In this document: positions 8,910 through 17,355 of the stretch, one piece after another
How positions within the stretch are numbered: the stretch's first letter is position 1
Layout: every line of letters begins with the position of its first letter
Assembly: GCA_033283265.1 (NCBI GenBank)
Contig: JAWMQN010000005.1
Coordinates: 62,001 to 126,000 of the forward strand
Direction of reading: 5' to 3'
Length of the DNA stretch: 64,000 nucleotides
DNA from: Mangrovimicrobium sp033283265
GTDB lineage: Bacteria > Pseudomonadota > Gammaproteobacteria > Pseudomonadales > Halieaceae
Translations under genes and position numbers: made by a program
The notes under the pieces: generated by a model
The model's input: the letters and a program-made list of their open reading frames with translations, nothing else
Told to the model about the DNA's origin: nothing
Database searches by the model: none

Positions 8910-9670
8910 GCGTTCCCGTCGGCGCTTTCCGCGACCAGCGCCCTGAAGGCGCCGATATCCGCCGCCATGCCGCGGCGGATAAAGCCGAGGTCACTGCCCT
9001 GCACCACCAGCTGCACGCCGAGTTCCAGCAGCGCGCGCGAGTAGTCCTGGCCGAGACTGGCGCTGGCGCTGATCTTGCCGTGCTTCTCACAGGCGGCGGC
9101 GATCCTGCCGATGGCCGCCAGCACCTCGTCGTGCATTTCCAGTACCGGGCCGAGGCCCAGGCCGAGGCCCAGGTCCACCGGGCCGACGAAGAGGCCGTCG
9201 ACGCCCTCCACCGCGGCGATGGCCTCGAGGTTCTGCATGCCCTCGGCGGTCTCGATCATCGCGAAGCACAGGGGGTCGGCCTGGGCCGCCTCCTTGCCGT
9301 AATAGTTTCTCACCTTGCCAAAGGAGCGCAGGCCGCGCGGCGGGTAGTGCATGGCCTCCACCGCGTGTTCGGCCTGGGCGACGGTCGACACCATGGGCAC
9401 CACCACCCCCGCCGCGCCGAGGTCCAGGGCGCGCATGATCTGTACCTGGTCGACACCGCCGACGCGCACCAGTGAGGGTGTGCGGTTGAGGTCCATGGCC
9501 TGTATGAGGCCGCCGAGGCTGGCCCAGGTGGGGTCGCCGTGCTGGGTGTCGATGACCACGCAGTCGTAGCCGGCGCCGCCAACCAGTTCGGCGGAGATGT
9601 TGTTGGCGATGGCGAGCCAGGTGGCGAAGGCGGGAGAGCCCGACTGCAGGAGGCTGCTTAGGTTGGACAT
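8906..9670 (-). CDS. HpcH/HpaI family aldolase
   Basis: A 254-aa TIM-barrel aldolase. IDTQHGDPTW carries the catalytic His (H44), and ARG/metal-site motifs of the family appear as FAMIETAEGMQNLEAI and GLFVGPVDL. Members such as 4-hydroxy-2-oxoheptanedioate aldolase and 2-dehydro-3-deoxyglucarate aldolase perform metal-dependent retro-aldol cleavage of 4-hydroxy-2-oxoacids to pyruvate plus an aldehyde. The ATG has a strong AAGGAG site 6 bases upstream. It is the first gene of a two-gene operon with the FAD-linked oxidase. A copy of the 17-bp motif lies at 9690-9706, directly upstream, overlapping the likely promoter. Confidence 0.88.
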   Translation of the reverse strand: MSNLSSLLQSGSPAFATWLAIANNISAELVGGAGYDCVVIDTQHGDPTWASLGGLIQAMDLNRTPSLVRVGGVDQVQIMRALDLGAAGVVVPMVSTVAQAEHAVEAMHYPPRGLRSFGKVRNYYGKEAAQADPLCFAMIETAEGMQNLEAIAAVEGVDGLFVGPVDLGLGLGLGPVLEMHDEVLAAIGRIAAACEKHGKISASASLGQDYSRALLELGVQLVVQGSDLGFIRRGMAADIGAFRALVAESADGNA

Positions 9671-9689
9671 TGACGACTCCTTTAATAAT

Positions 9690-9706
9690 TAACGTTGCGT
9701 CATTTT
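9690..9706 (-). promoter_or_regulatory. Putative regulon operator, site 2
   Basis: On the minus strand this reads AAAATGACGCAACGTTA, matching the recurrent TnACTGACGnnnnGTnA pattern at most positions. It is 20 bases upstream of the aldolase start codon, an apt position for repression. Confidence 0.45.
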
Positions 9707-9792
9707 AAATTGAATGGCCATTGACGTATCCGGGACGATCCCGGCCGGCCCTCAAAACGGGCCAATGCAAAGCGCCGTGGGAATCCGCCGCA

Positions 9793-9910
9793 CGACCGTC
9801 ACCTGCAATGGCCCGCCGGGACACGCCAAACAGCGTACATCCATGTACAGGCTCAATCGGCGACGTCCTGTCGCCTCATGGTCCCGTCGGGCCATCGCAG
9901 GCGCCAGCCG
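9793..9910 (-). repeat. Variable-arm structured element, copy 2
   Basis: This copy is in reverse orientation. The core is 9823-9880 (58 nt) and the arms are 9793-9822 and 9881-9910. Arm pairing in the element sense is 24 Watson-Crick, 4 G-U and 2 purine-purine mismatches over 30 positions. The second core hairpin here is GTACATGGATGTAC, versus GCACATGGATGTGC in copies 1 and 3, a compensatory pair change. The rest of the core matches copy 3. It occupies the 416-base gap between the divergent aldolase and P450 genes, which otherwise holds only two operator-like sites. Confidence 0.8.
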
Positions 9911-10008
9911 CGCTACCCTCAGCGCAATGTCCGAAGCGCTGTAGTCGCTACGGCAGATACGCTATTACAGTGGCATCGGCGCCGGCTTTGCGTTAGATTA
10001 GCACCAAA

Positions 10009-10025
10009 TAACTGACGCAATGTTA
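10009..10025 (+). promoter_or_regulatory. Putative regulon operator, site 3
   Basis: TAACTGACGCAATGTTA is the best example of the recurrent motif, with a TAAC/GTTA inverted outer pair. It lies 62 bases upstream of the P450 start. Confidence 0.5.
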
Positions 10026-10086
10026 GCTAATACTCAAACAGAATTAAAGCCAGGCAAGCCCGCGTCGCTTGCGACAGGTAACCACT

Positions 10087-11337
10087 ATGACCGACAACGC
10101 CCAGCCCGCAGGCTTCTACTACGACCCCTTCGACCCGGAGGTCATGCGCGACCCGCAGCCCTACTACAAGACCCTGCGCCGCGACCACCCGGTGTTCTAC
10201 TCGGAAAAGTACGACGGTTTCTTCCTCTCGCGCTTCGAGGACATCGTGGAGATGCTCACCCACGACACCGACAACACGCTGATGGAGAGCGAGGGCTCCC
10301 TGCCGACGCCGGCGGCCCTGCGCCAGCACAACGAGAAAGCGCCGGAGATTCCGCCCGACGAGCCCTTCCCGCTGGCACAGAAGCTCGGCCAGCCGGCCTA
10401 CTCGCAGATTCGCAACGCGCAGATCAAGCCGATCATGCCGGGCACGGTGCGCAAGCTGGCGGACTTCGTCCGCCAACTCGCCAATGAGCGGCTGGATGAA
10501 CTGCTGCCGAAAGGCACTTTCAACCTGACCCGGGATTTCGGTGGCTACGTCTCCTCCAACGTGATGATGCACCTGCTCGGCATGCCGAAGGAAGAGGCGG
10601 AGTTCTGCCTCGACATCGTCAACTCCGGCACCCGCACCGACCCGGAACTCGGCGGCTTTGACTCGGCCTCGGTGGCGAAGGGCGCGATCCAGCACTACCT
10701 GCCCTACATCCAGGCGCGCTTCGATGCCGGCGCCGACGGCAGCGTGCCGATGGTCGACGGGCTGATCAACTACCGCTACAACGGCCGCGCCCTGAGTGTC
10801 GGCGAGGTGGCGCAGAACCTGGTTTGTGCCTTTATCGGCGGCATCGAGTCGGTGCCCAAGGTTACCGCCCAGGGCCTCAAGGCGCTGGCGGACAATCCGG
10901 CCCAACTGGAAGTGGTGCGCGGGGATCTCGAGAACAATGTCCCGGTGGCGGTGGAGGAGATGCTCCGCTACTGCGCCCCGGCCCAGTGGTTCATGCGCAC
11001 CTGCCACCGGCCGGTGACCATCGCCGGCCAGGCCATCGAGCCGGGCCAGCGGCTGTTCTACCTGGTCGGCTCCGCGCTGCGCGACGAGAAGGAATTCCCC
11101 GACCCGGACCAGTTCCAGTGGAACCGCGAGATCAGGCGCAACCTGGCCTTCGGCCACGGCGTGCACTTCTGCCTCGGCGCCCACATCGCCAAGCTGGAGG
11201 TAAAGATCATGGTGCAGGAGTTCCTCCGCCGGGTGCCCGAGTTCAGCTTCGACATGGCCAACGCCAGGCGCCCGCCCTCGAGCTTCCAGCTGGCCTGGAA
11301 CGTGCTGCCGGTGGTGATCGGCGCAGGCGCCCACTGA
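10087..11337 (+). CDS. Cytochrome P450 (first of three)
   Basis: A 416-aa soluble bacterial P450. The heme loop is FGHGVHFCLGAHIA with Cys362 as thiolate ligand; the ExxR helix and a C-terminal beta region are present. The oxygen-activation helix reads CAFIGGIESVP, so the usual AGxDTT acid-alcohol pair is Glu-Ser here. The ATG at 10087 is chosen over an in-frame TTG at 10069 because CAGGTAA precedes it and the MTDNAQPAGFYYDPFDP start is P450-like. It is probably an alkane, terpenoid or steroid hydroxylase; the substrate is unknown. It is followed after 27 bases by a reductase-like SDR in the same direction. Confidence 0.9.
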   Translation: MTDNAQPAGFYYDPFDPEVMRDPQPYYKTLRRDHPVFYSEKYDGFFLSRFEDIVEMLTHDTDNTLMESEGSLPTPAALRQHNEKAPEIPPDEPFPLAQKLGQPAYSQIRNAQIKPIMPGTVRKLADFVRQLANERLDELLPKGTFNLTRDFGGYVSSNVMMHLLGMPKEEAEFCLDIVNSGTRTDPELGGFDSASVAKGAIQHYLPYIQARFDAGADGSVPMVDGLINYRYNGRALSVGEVAQNLVCAFIGGIESVPKVTAQGLKALADNPAQLEVVRGDLENNVPVAVEEMLRYCAPAQWFMRTCHRPVTIAGQAIEPGQRLFYLVGSALRDEKEFPDPDQFQWNREIRRNLAFGHGVHFCLGAHIAKLEVKIMVQEFLRRVPEFSFDMANARRPPSSFQLAWNVLPVVIGAGAH

Positions 11338-11364
11338 GCGGACGCTCTCGGCCTCGGGGCTGGC

Positions 11365-12450
11365 GTGAACACGGTTCTTGTAGTCGGCGCGACCGGAGTG
11401 GCCGGTGAAGCAGCGCTCCACCACTTCGCCGCCGCGCCGGACTGGCATGCCATCGGCCTCTCCCGGCGCCAACCCGAAGCGGCGCCGGAAGGCAGCTTTC
11501 AACACCTGGGAGTGGATCTCAGCGACCCGCAGGCCTGCGCGGAAGCCGCGGACAGCCTGTGTGCTGTAACCCATGTGATTTTCGCCGCCGTGGCGGAAAA
11601 ACCCGGCCTGGTGGAAGGCTGGCGGGACCCGGCGCAGATGCAGCTGAACCTCGCCCTGCTGTCGAATCTCCTGAACCCGCTCTGCGAGCGGGCGACGGGC
11701 CTGCGGCACGTGGCCCTGCTGCAGGGCGCCAAGGCCTACGGCGCCCATGTGGGCCACACCCCGCCGCTACCGGCACGGGAGGACGCGCCCCGCGACCGGC
11801 ATGAAAACTTCTACTGGCTGCAGGAGGACTTCGTTCGGGAGAAAGCGGCAAAATTCGGCTTCCACTGGACGATTTTCCGCCCCCAGGTGATCATCGGCGC
11901 CGCCACCGGTGCCGCCATGAACCCGCTGCTGCCGCTCGCCGCCTACGCCGCCATCCGCAAGGAGGAAGGCAGGCCCTTCAGCTACCCGGGCGGGGCAATC
12001 CAGATTGCCGAACTGGTCGACGCCGGCCTGCTCGCGGAGGCCTTCGAATGGGCCGCGCAAGTAGACACCGCGAAGAACCAGGTATTCAATTTCACCAACG
12101 GCGACGTGTTCGCCTGGCGCGACGCCTGGCCTGCGCTTGCAGATGCCCTGGAAATCGACAACGGGCCGGAACAGCGACTGCGCCTGGCCACCTACCTCGT
12201 GGAGCGCGCGGAAATCTGGGACAGCATCGTGCGCAAGCACCAGCTGCGCCGCTTATCACTGCAGCAGTTCCTCGGCCAGAGCCACCACTACGGCGACATC
12301 CTCATCCGCCCTGATGCAACGCAAATCGCCTACCCGACCCTGCTCTCGACGATCAAGATCCGCCGCGCGGGATTCACCGCCTGCGTCGACAGCCACGCTT
12401 CCCTGCGCCACTGGATCGGCGTGTTGCGACAGCGCCGGCTGATCCCCTGA
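11365..12450 (+). CDS. SDR of the PRISE (progesterone 5beta-reductase/iridoid synthase-like) group
   Basis: A 361-aa atypical SDR. The Rossmann motif is GATGVAG (8-14), with basic SRR (33-35) pointing to NADPH. LLQGAKAYG gives Lys123 and NFYWLQED gives Tyr150; these match the catalytic Lys and Tyr motifs of plant progesterone 5beta-reductases (LQTGxKHY and NFYY). Such enzymes reduce enone C=C bonds, including delta4-3-ketosteroids. The start is GTG, 27 bases after the P450 stop. Its pairing with a P450 and the KstD-like gene in the same island supports action on an enone intermediate. The family assignment is fairly firm; steroid specificity is inference. Confidence 0.75.
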   Translation: MNTVLVVGATGVAGEAALHHFAAAPDWHAIGLSRRQPEAAPEGSFQHLGVDLSDPQACAEAADSLCAVTHVIFAAVAEKPGLVEGWRDPAQMQLNLALLSNLLNPLCERATGLRHVALLQGAKAYGAHVGHTPPLPAREDAPRDRHENFYWLQEDFVREKAAKFGFHWTIFRPQVIIGAATGAAMNPLLPLAAYAAIRKEEGRPFSYPGGAIQIAELVDAGLLAEAFEWAAQVDTAKNQVFNFTNGDVFAWRDAWPALADALEIDNGPEQRLRLATYLVERAEIWDSIVRKHQLRRLSLQQFLGQSHHYGDILIRPDATQIAYPTLLSTIKIRRAGFTACVDSHASLRHWIGVLRQRRLIP

Positions 12451-12597
12451 AGCACACTACGGCAGGGCGCCAACGACAGGCATGAGCGCAGGCGCCGCCC
12501 GAGGCTTCCCGGCGACCCGGTTGCTCATTTTGCCCCTCCCGGCAGGCCGGGACTGGATGGAAAGTTTCGCAGAGGCCCTGGAAGAAGGCGCTTTCGA

Positions 12598-13617
12598 CTA
12601 GCTCCGGGCAGCTTCCTGCGGGGGCAGGTGGCGTGCGAGTACCGGTACCTCCGCCAGCGCCCGCAGGGCATCATTCAGGTGGGTACATCCCGCGACACCG
12701 GGCAGGCTGGCCAGCACATTCGCCCGCAGTTCGGCGAGCGGGGTGCCCACGAGGCGCTGCAGATTGGCCGGGGCAGCCGTACATTCCGGGAATGGCAACA
12801 CACCGGGCTCGGCGGCAATTGTCAGTATCTCGAGGGTTGCCGGGTCAGCCGTCGCGGTGAGCCGGTACTCGTGCAATACCATACGCACCCCCGCAGGCGT
12901 GGAGGCGCTATCCTGGAAGGCGGAATCGATATGAATGACCTCGTCCCGCCACAGGTCGACGCGGCGAGCCCGCCGCATGCCGACCTCCTCCTGCGCGGTG
13001 AATTCATGCCAGCCCTCCGGGTCGCCGGGATGGCGCAGGCCCGGTGAAGGCGCCGGCTCCTCGGCTGCGGGAATCAGGAATCGAGCCGGATCCAGTGCCC
13101 TCGACCCGGGGCGAAACCCGATGCAAACCCCCTCCATGCGTTTCAGGTGCTCTTCCCGCTGCCCTTGTATTTGCCCCAGCCAGTCGCTGCTCCAGTGACT
13201 CCAGGCCCAGCCGCAGATCAGGCTCACGCCGGAGATATCATCGAGGATCAGGTACAGGGGTGTGCCCTGCGCGGTTTCCTCGGGCAGGTTCTCGCGGATG
13301 ACTTCGCGCAGGTGACCGCCGCCGCGCTCACCCAGCAGTTTGTCGAGCCTGTCGCGAGCGGGCGCGGCGCTGATCGCCTGGATCGTGCGGTCGGGGGCAA
13401 TTGCAGCGATATAGCCATCTTCGGCAAGGGCGGTGAATCCGGCGCCATCGGCAGCCGTCAATATATCCCGGGCCCGGCCGACGAAGCGCGCGCTGGCCTC
13501 GCGCCCTTCCGGCCAGCTGACATCGATACTGGAAGTTCGGCGGACAGAACCGGGCTTACGCGGTGGCGCGTAGCCGGCGGTCTGGCGAGGAGCCTTGCCT
13601 GGTTGCGGGTCTGTCAT
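12598..13617 (-). CDS. DUF2889 domain-containing protein
   Basis: A 339-aa protein. The C-terminal half resembles DUF2889: MVLHEYRLTATADP, then PFPECTAAPANLQRLVG and the ending GCTHLNDALRALAEVP. The N-terminal half (residues about 30-190) does not recall a family; it contains a Trp-rich GWAWSHWSSDWLG segment around residue 145. No transmembrane segment or signal peptide is evident. DUF2889 proteins often sit beside genes for aromatic, terpenoid or steroid catabolism, but their role is not known to me. It is convergent with the PRISE-type SDR gene and is not obviously in an operon. Confidence 0.75.
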   Translation of the reverse strand: MTDPQPGKAPRQTAGYAPPRKPGSVRRTSSIDVSWPEGREASARFVGRARDILTAADGAGFTALAEDGYIAAIAPDRTIQAISAAPARDRLDKLLGERGGGHLREVIRENLPEETAQGTPLYLILDDISGVSLICGWAWSHWSSDWLGQIQGQREEHLKRMEGVCIGFRPGSRALDPARFLIPAAEEPAPSPGLRHPGDPEGWHEFTAQEEVGMRRARRVDLWRDEVIHIDSAFQDSASTPAGVRMVLHEYRLTATADPATLEILTIAAEPGVLPFPECTAAPANLQRLVGTPLAELRANVLASLPGVAGCTHLNDALRALAEVPVLARHLPPQEAARS

Positions 13618-13831
13618 TGTCGTGCTCGCGAAGGGGAACAGATGGTTATTGGCGCTATGTTCACTGTTCTATTACAGCACGCGGCCCACTGACAAGGCAG
13701 GGCGAAGACATCGGCAAGTTTATGAACAAAGTTTAAGCCAATGAACATTCGCGGGATTCGCGCCCCGGGACCTGCGGCGGCGTGGTGACCGGGCAAGTGG
13801 CCGCTCGCAGCCACCTACCCGGCAGGTGGTA

Positions 13832-15577
13832 TCAAAATGACGCCGCGATCGCGGGCGCTTCGGCCTGGTCGGGTTCGGGGCCGACGAAGTCGCCGGGGAA
13901 ACGGCCGGTCACCGCGCCGTTGTCGAAGGTCGGCACACCGTTGACCAGGGTCAGCAGCATCGGCGCCGCGGCGCGGGTGTAGCGGTAGGTGCGGCCGCCC
14001 TCGCCGTCCCAGACATCCCAGATGCGCTCTTCCGGCCGGCGCTCCACTTTCTGCAGGTCGAACACGGCGATGTCCGCCACCTTGCCCTCGGCGATCACGC
14101 CGCGCTGGTGCAGGCCGAAGAAGTTGGCCAGCTTGCCGGTCATCACATGGACGCCCTCCTCGATGGTGAGCAGGCCGCGATCGCGCACGTAGTCGGTGAG
14201 CAGGAGGATGTTGTCGCCGTAGCCGCAGAACATCTTGCCGTGGGCGCCGCCGTCGGAGATGTTGCCGACCGAGCGCGGGTCACGCAGCAGGCCCAGCAGC
14301 ACCTCCTCGTTGATCTCCCAGGAGCGCTTGTGTACCACCGACTCGGGGCCGTTGTTCAGCACCCACTGGGCCATCGCGTCCGAGGCGTGCCCGATGCCGG
14401 TCTGCGCCATGTAGTCGGCCAGGGTGATGCCCACCGGGCCGTAGCCGGTTTCGCTTTCCTTCAAGGTCAGGGCGCCGGGGTCGTGCAGGTAGGAGTGGGC
14501 GTACTGGTTATTCCAGGACTCCCGGGCGCGATCCAGCCAGGCCGGGTCGGTGAGCATTTTGGCCTTCGCCTCGTAGCCCTCGACGTCGATCACCTCCTGC
14601 CAGACCTGGTTGCCGTTCTGGGCGAACACCAGGGAGCGGCAGAAGTTGATCACCGAGGTCGGCGAGACGTGGTGGTAGCCGGTCCAGTTGTCCTTGCCCT
14701 CGGCCTTGAAGCGCTCGTGGACGGCGATGGATTTCTCCCCGACCGCGGCCTGGAACTGCAGGGTCGGCACCCCGGCCCACTGCAGGCGCACGCCCGCCGC
14801 GTGGGCGAGATTGCCCAGGCGCTCGGCCTGCGCCGGGCCGGTCATGCGCATGAAATGATCGACGACGATCTGCACCGTGGCGCCGGGGTATTTCGCCACC
14901 ACGTTCATCAGGGCGCTGTACTCGGCGTCGTCCGCCTGCTGCGAGGGCAGCGGCCGGTCGTGCTTGTCGTAGTCGAGCTGGTTGGAGGACAGTCCCATGG
15001 CGCCCGCCTGCATGGCATCGTCCAGCAACTCGCACATCTGCCCGATTTCCGCCGCGGATGCGGCGCGCTCCCAGGCGGCCTCACCCATGACGCACAGGCG
15101 AATGGGAATGTGCCCGGCGAAGGTGGCGAAGTGCACCGGGGTTTTCACATTGCGCAGGAAGGAGGCCTTGTACTCGCTCCACTTCTGCCAGTCCCAGGGC
15201 ACCAGCTTCTGCATCGGCTCCTCGGGAATGTCCTCGAAGAAATTGAAGATATCCACCACGTCCTGGAGGATTTCCGGCTTCGCCGGCGCCATGGAAAAGC
15301 CGCAGTTGCCGTTGATCGAGGTGGTGATGCCATAGGCCGCGGCGGGCTCCATCATCGGCGACCACCAGACCCCGCCGTCCCAGTGGTTGTGGGTCTCGAT
15401 AAAGCCGGGGGTGACGTAGCAGCCGGTAGCATCGATCACCCGCTCACCGGTCGCCGCGGCGAGATCCGGGCCGACCTCGACGATGCGCCCGGCATCGACG
15501 CGCACGTCTGCCCTGAAGGCATCGGCGCCGGTGCCGTCGACCACCGTGCCGTTCTTGATGAGGATTTTGAAGTTCAT
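13832..15577 (-). CDS. Amidohydrolase, N-acyl-D-amino-acid deacylase (D-aminoacylase) family
   Basis: A 581-aa metallohydrolase. The N-terminal beta-sandwich IKNGTVVDGTG is followed by TPGFIETHNHWD with the metal-binding H63-x-H65, and a late GNISDGGAHGKMF supplies the catalytic Asp region. GKVADIAVFD near the end is typical of the family. D-aminoacylase relatives cleave amides or cyclic amides, and many clustered copies act on unknown xenobiotic-like or terpenoid amides/lactones. The ATG at 15577 starts at MNFKILIKNG; a longer frame upstream adds a sequence without family likeness. It is divergent from the SnoaL operon, and the gap contains the 17-bp motif. Confidence 0.85.
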   Translation of the reverse strand: MNFKILIKNGTVVDGTGADAFRADVRVDAGRIVEVGPDLAAATGERVIDATGCYVTPGFIETHNHWDGGVWWSPMMEPAAAYGITTSINGNCGFSMAPAKPEILQDVVDIFNFFEDIPEEPMQKLVPWDWQKWSEYKASFLRNVKTPVHFATFAGHIPIRLCVMGEAAWERAASAAEIGQMCELLDDAMQAGAMGLSSNQLDYDKHDRPLPSQQADDAEYSALMNVVAKYPGATVQIVVDHFMRMTGPAQAERLGNLAHAAGVRLQWAGVPTLQFQAAVGEKSIAVHERFKAEGKDNWTGYHHVSPTSVINFCRSLVFAQNGNQVWQEVIDVEGYEAKAKMLTDPAWLDRARESWNNQYAHSYLHDPGALTLKESETGYGPVGITLADYMAQTGIGHASDAMAQWVLNNGPESVVHKRSWEINEEVLLGLLRDPRSVGNISDGGAHGKMFCGYGDNILLLTDYVRDRGLLTIEEGVHVMTGKLANFFGLHQRGVIAEGKVADIAVFDLQKVERRPEERIWDVWDGEGGRTYRYTRAAAPMLLTLVNGVPTFDNGAVTGRFPGDFVGPEPDQAEAPAIAASF

Positions 15578-15625
15578 GGCGATCTCGCTTTTATATTGTC
15601 CACAAAGACCGTAAAAACTAGCATT

Positions 15626-15642
15626 TAACTGACCATTGTTCA
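15626..15642 (+). promoter_or_regulatory. Putative regulon operator, site 4
   Basis: TAACTGACCATTGTTCA matches the left half of the recurrent motif exactly for TAACTGAC. It lies between the divergent amidohydrolase and SnoaL genes. Confidence 0.4.
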
Positions 15643-15736
15643 ATTTTTTGCTCGATCTCACGATGTGATACAGGCCGACCCGCTTGCCCGTCCATAAAAT
15701 ATTGACTAGGATTCAGTTTTATAAAAATGACAAGCC

Positions 15737-16318
15737 GTGGAGCGAAGCGTGGAACAGGCCCTGAAGGAACTGCTCGCCAAGCAGGAAATCGCCGAAACCC
15801 TCTACCGGGTCTCCCGCGGCACAGACCGCGGCGACGTCGAGCTCTATGCCTCCTGCTTCCATGAGGACGGCGAGGACTACCACGGCCTGTGCAACGGCCC
15901 GGTGCAGAACATCACCGCCAACCTGGCCCGCTCGCCGCTGCTGTTCACCCAGCACGCCATCTCCAACATCCTTGTGGAGTTCGAATCCGCGGACATCGCC
16001 TGGGTGGAGTGCTGCTTCCAGTCCTTCCACCAGGGTAAAAACGCCGACGGCAGCCTGCGCGACGAGGCGATACTCGGCCGCTACTTCGACCGCTTCGAGC
16101 GCCGCGACGGCGGCCCGTGGAAAATCGCCCGCCGGGTGGTGATCTGGGACTGGTCGCGGGTGGAACCCTCCTCCGCCGACACCTGGATCGACAGCGTGCG
16201 CCAGCGCCCGGGCACCGACGACCTCTTCGTCTTCGGCCGCCGCGACCGCGAGGACATGGTCTACACCCGCCAACTGCCGCCGGAACTCGAGAATTACGCA
16301 AAGCGTCACGGAAAATAG
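15737..16318 (+). CDS. SnoaL/NTF2-like protein
   Basis: A 193-aa protein with the SnoaL-like cone fold signature: an N-terminal helix (LKELLAKQEIAETLYRVSRG), then DRGDVELYASCFHEDGEDYHG, then alternating strands ending in GGPWKIARRVVIWDW. This pattern is shared with bile-acid 7-dehydratase-like, ketosteroid-isomerase-like and dioxygenase beta-type proteins. A dehydratase or isomerase role is possible, yet no family-specific catalytic set can be confirmed. The start is GTG; a nearby ATG at 15727 is in another frame. It is first in a five-gene plus-strand operon with very small gaps. Confidence 0.8.
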   Translation: MERSVEQALKELLAKQEIAETLYRVSRGTDRGDVELYASCFHEDGEDYHGLCNGPVQNITANLARSPLLFTQHAISNILVEFESADIAWVECCFQSFHQGKNADGSLRDEAILGRYFDRFERRDGGPWKIARRVVIWDWSRVEPSSADTWIDSVRQRPGTDDLFVFGRRDREDMVYTRQLPPELENYAKRHGK

Positions 16319-16323
16319 GCGCG

Positions 16324-16674
16324 ATGCGCGTTTTCATCCTCGACGAAATCACCGTGAAGCCCGGCCTGGCTGCGCAGTACCGCGAGCTCTACCGGGAACA
16401 GTACATGCCGGGGGCCAAACGCCGCGGCATGCAGCTGGAGGGCGCCTGGCAGAACCCGCCGGGCATGGACTTCCCCGAGCGCCCCACCACCCTCTACTAC
16501 CTGTGGTCGGTGGAGGACACCCGCGCCTGGTGGGCGATGCGCCTGAGCCGCACGCCGGAGGGCCGCGACGAGCGATTCGAGAAGCACGCCTTCTGGCAGC
16601 GCAGCGACAGCCTGACCGCAGGGCGCTCGCGCAAATTCCTCAGCGCCCTCGACGACCTTCCGGGAGCGGGCTGA
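16324..16674 (+). CDS. Small alpha/beta-barrel (NIPSNAP/Dabb-like) protein
   Basis: A 116-aa protein starting at ATG 16324, five bases after the SnoaL stop. MRVFILDEITVKPGLAAQYRELY looks like the first strand and helix of a dimeric ferredoxin-like barrel, and LYYLWSVEDTRAWWAMR like the second pair. NIPSNAP and related small barrels have such a layout. Arg/Trp-rich helices and a conserved-looking FWQRSDSLTAG tail are seen. Function is unknown; members can be isomerases, monooxygenases or chaperone-like. Tight spacing with its neighbours implies joint expression. Confidence 0.65.
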   Translation: MRVFILDEITVKPGLAAQYRELYREQYMPGAKRRGMQLEGAWQNPPGMDFPERPTTLYYLWSVEDTRAWWAMRLSRTPEGRDERFEKHAFWQRSDSLTAGRSRKFLSALDDLPGAG

Positions 16675-16675
16675 G

Positions 16676-17326
16676 GTGTTCGTCGCCCTCTACGACATCA
16701 CCCTCGCGCCGCAACAGGCAGCCGACAGCGCGACGCTGTTGCCACGGCTGCAGGCCGCAATGGCGACTTTGCCGGACATCCGCCAGTACTGGCTGAACCA
16801 GACCCTGCCCGCCCTCACCGCCAATGCCGGGCAGCTCGTCGCCCGCCTGGTCTTCGACAGCGAACGCGCCGCGCAGCTCGCCGAGGCCAGCCGCGAATGG
16901 CGCGAGGGCATCGCCCCCCTGTGCGCAGGCTGCCTGGTCAACCGGGTCGGCTACTACAGCACCCGCAAGGCCCTGCGCGGCAGCGGTGCGGGCATCTGGC
17001 GGGCCCTGCTGGTGCGGGTGGTGCCCAACGTGCCCCGCGACAGCGTGCGCGCCTTCGAGGCGGATTTGCTGCTCATGCCGGATTATGTCGGCAGCATCCG
17101 CAGCTGGGGCCTGGGCGAGGTGAGCAGCCACAGCGGCCCGAAGGCCTTCACCCACGTCTGGGAACAGGAATTCGACAGCGCCGAGGGCTTCACCGGCGAG
17201 TACATGCACCACCCGGTGCACTGGGGCATCGTCGACAGCTGGTTCGACGCGGAGACGGAAAACTACATCGTCGACCCGCTGATGGCCCAGCTGGTCGCCC
17301 CCATCGACGGGCCTGTCATCAGCTGA
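16676..17326 (+). CDS. Dabb-like alpha/beta-barrel protein, probable tandem domain
   Basis: A 216-aa protein with GTG start one base after the previous stop. The C-terminal half (LLVRVVPNVPRDSVRAFEADL ... FTHVWEQEFDSAEGFTGEYMHHPVHW) looks like a Dabb (stress-responsive alpha/beta barrel) domain. The N-terminal half (FVALYDITLAPQQ ... WREGIAPLC) may be a diverged second copy. Dabb proteins include cyclases and small-molecule lyases or isomerases. Two barrel genes side by side suggest a heteromeric barrel. The reaction cannot be assigned from sequence. Confidence 0.65.
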   Translation: MFVALYDITLAPQQAADSATLLPRLQAAMATLPDIRQYWLNQTLPALTANAGQLVARLVFDSERAAQLAEASREWREGIAPLCAGCLVNRVGYYSTRKALRGSGAGIWRALLVRVVPNVPRDSVRAFEADLLLMPDYVGSIRSWGLGEVSSHSGPKAFTHVWEQEFDSAEGFTGEYMHHPVHWGIVDSWFDAETENYIVDPLMAQLVAPIDGPVIS

Positions 17327-17355
17327 GGCCCACAGTAGAACCGGAAGCGACAAGC

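Noticed and set aside
12482..12601. 39-aa open frame after the PRISE gene
   Set aside because: No ribosome site or recognisable motif, and it runs into the convergent DUF2889 stop; too little to call a gene.
15578..15661. Upstream in-frame extension of the amidohydrolase
   Set aside because: The extra 28 residues lack family likeness and would cover the operator-like site; the ATG at 15577 begins the known fold.
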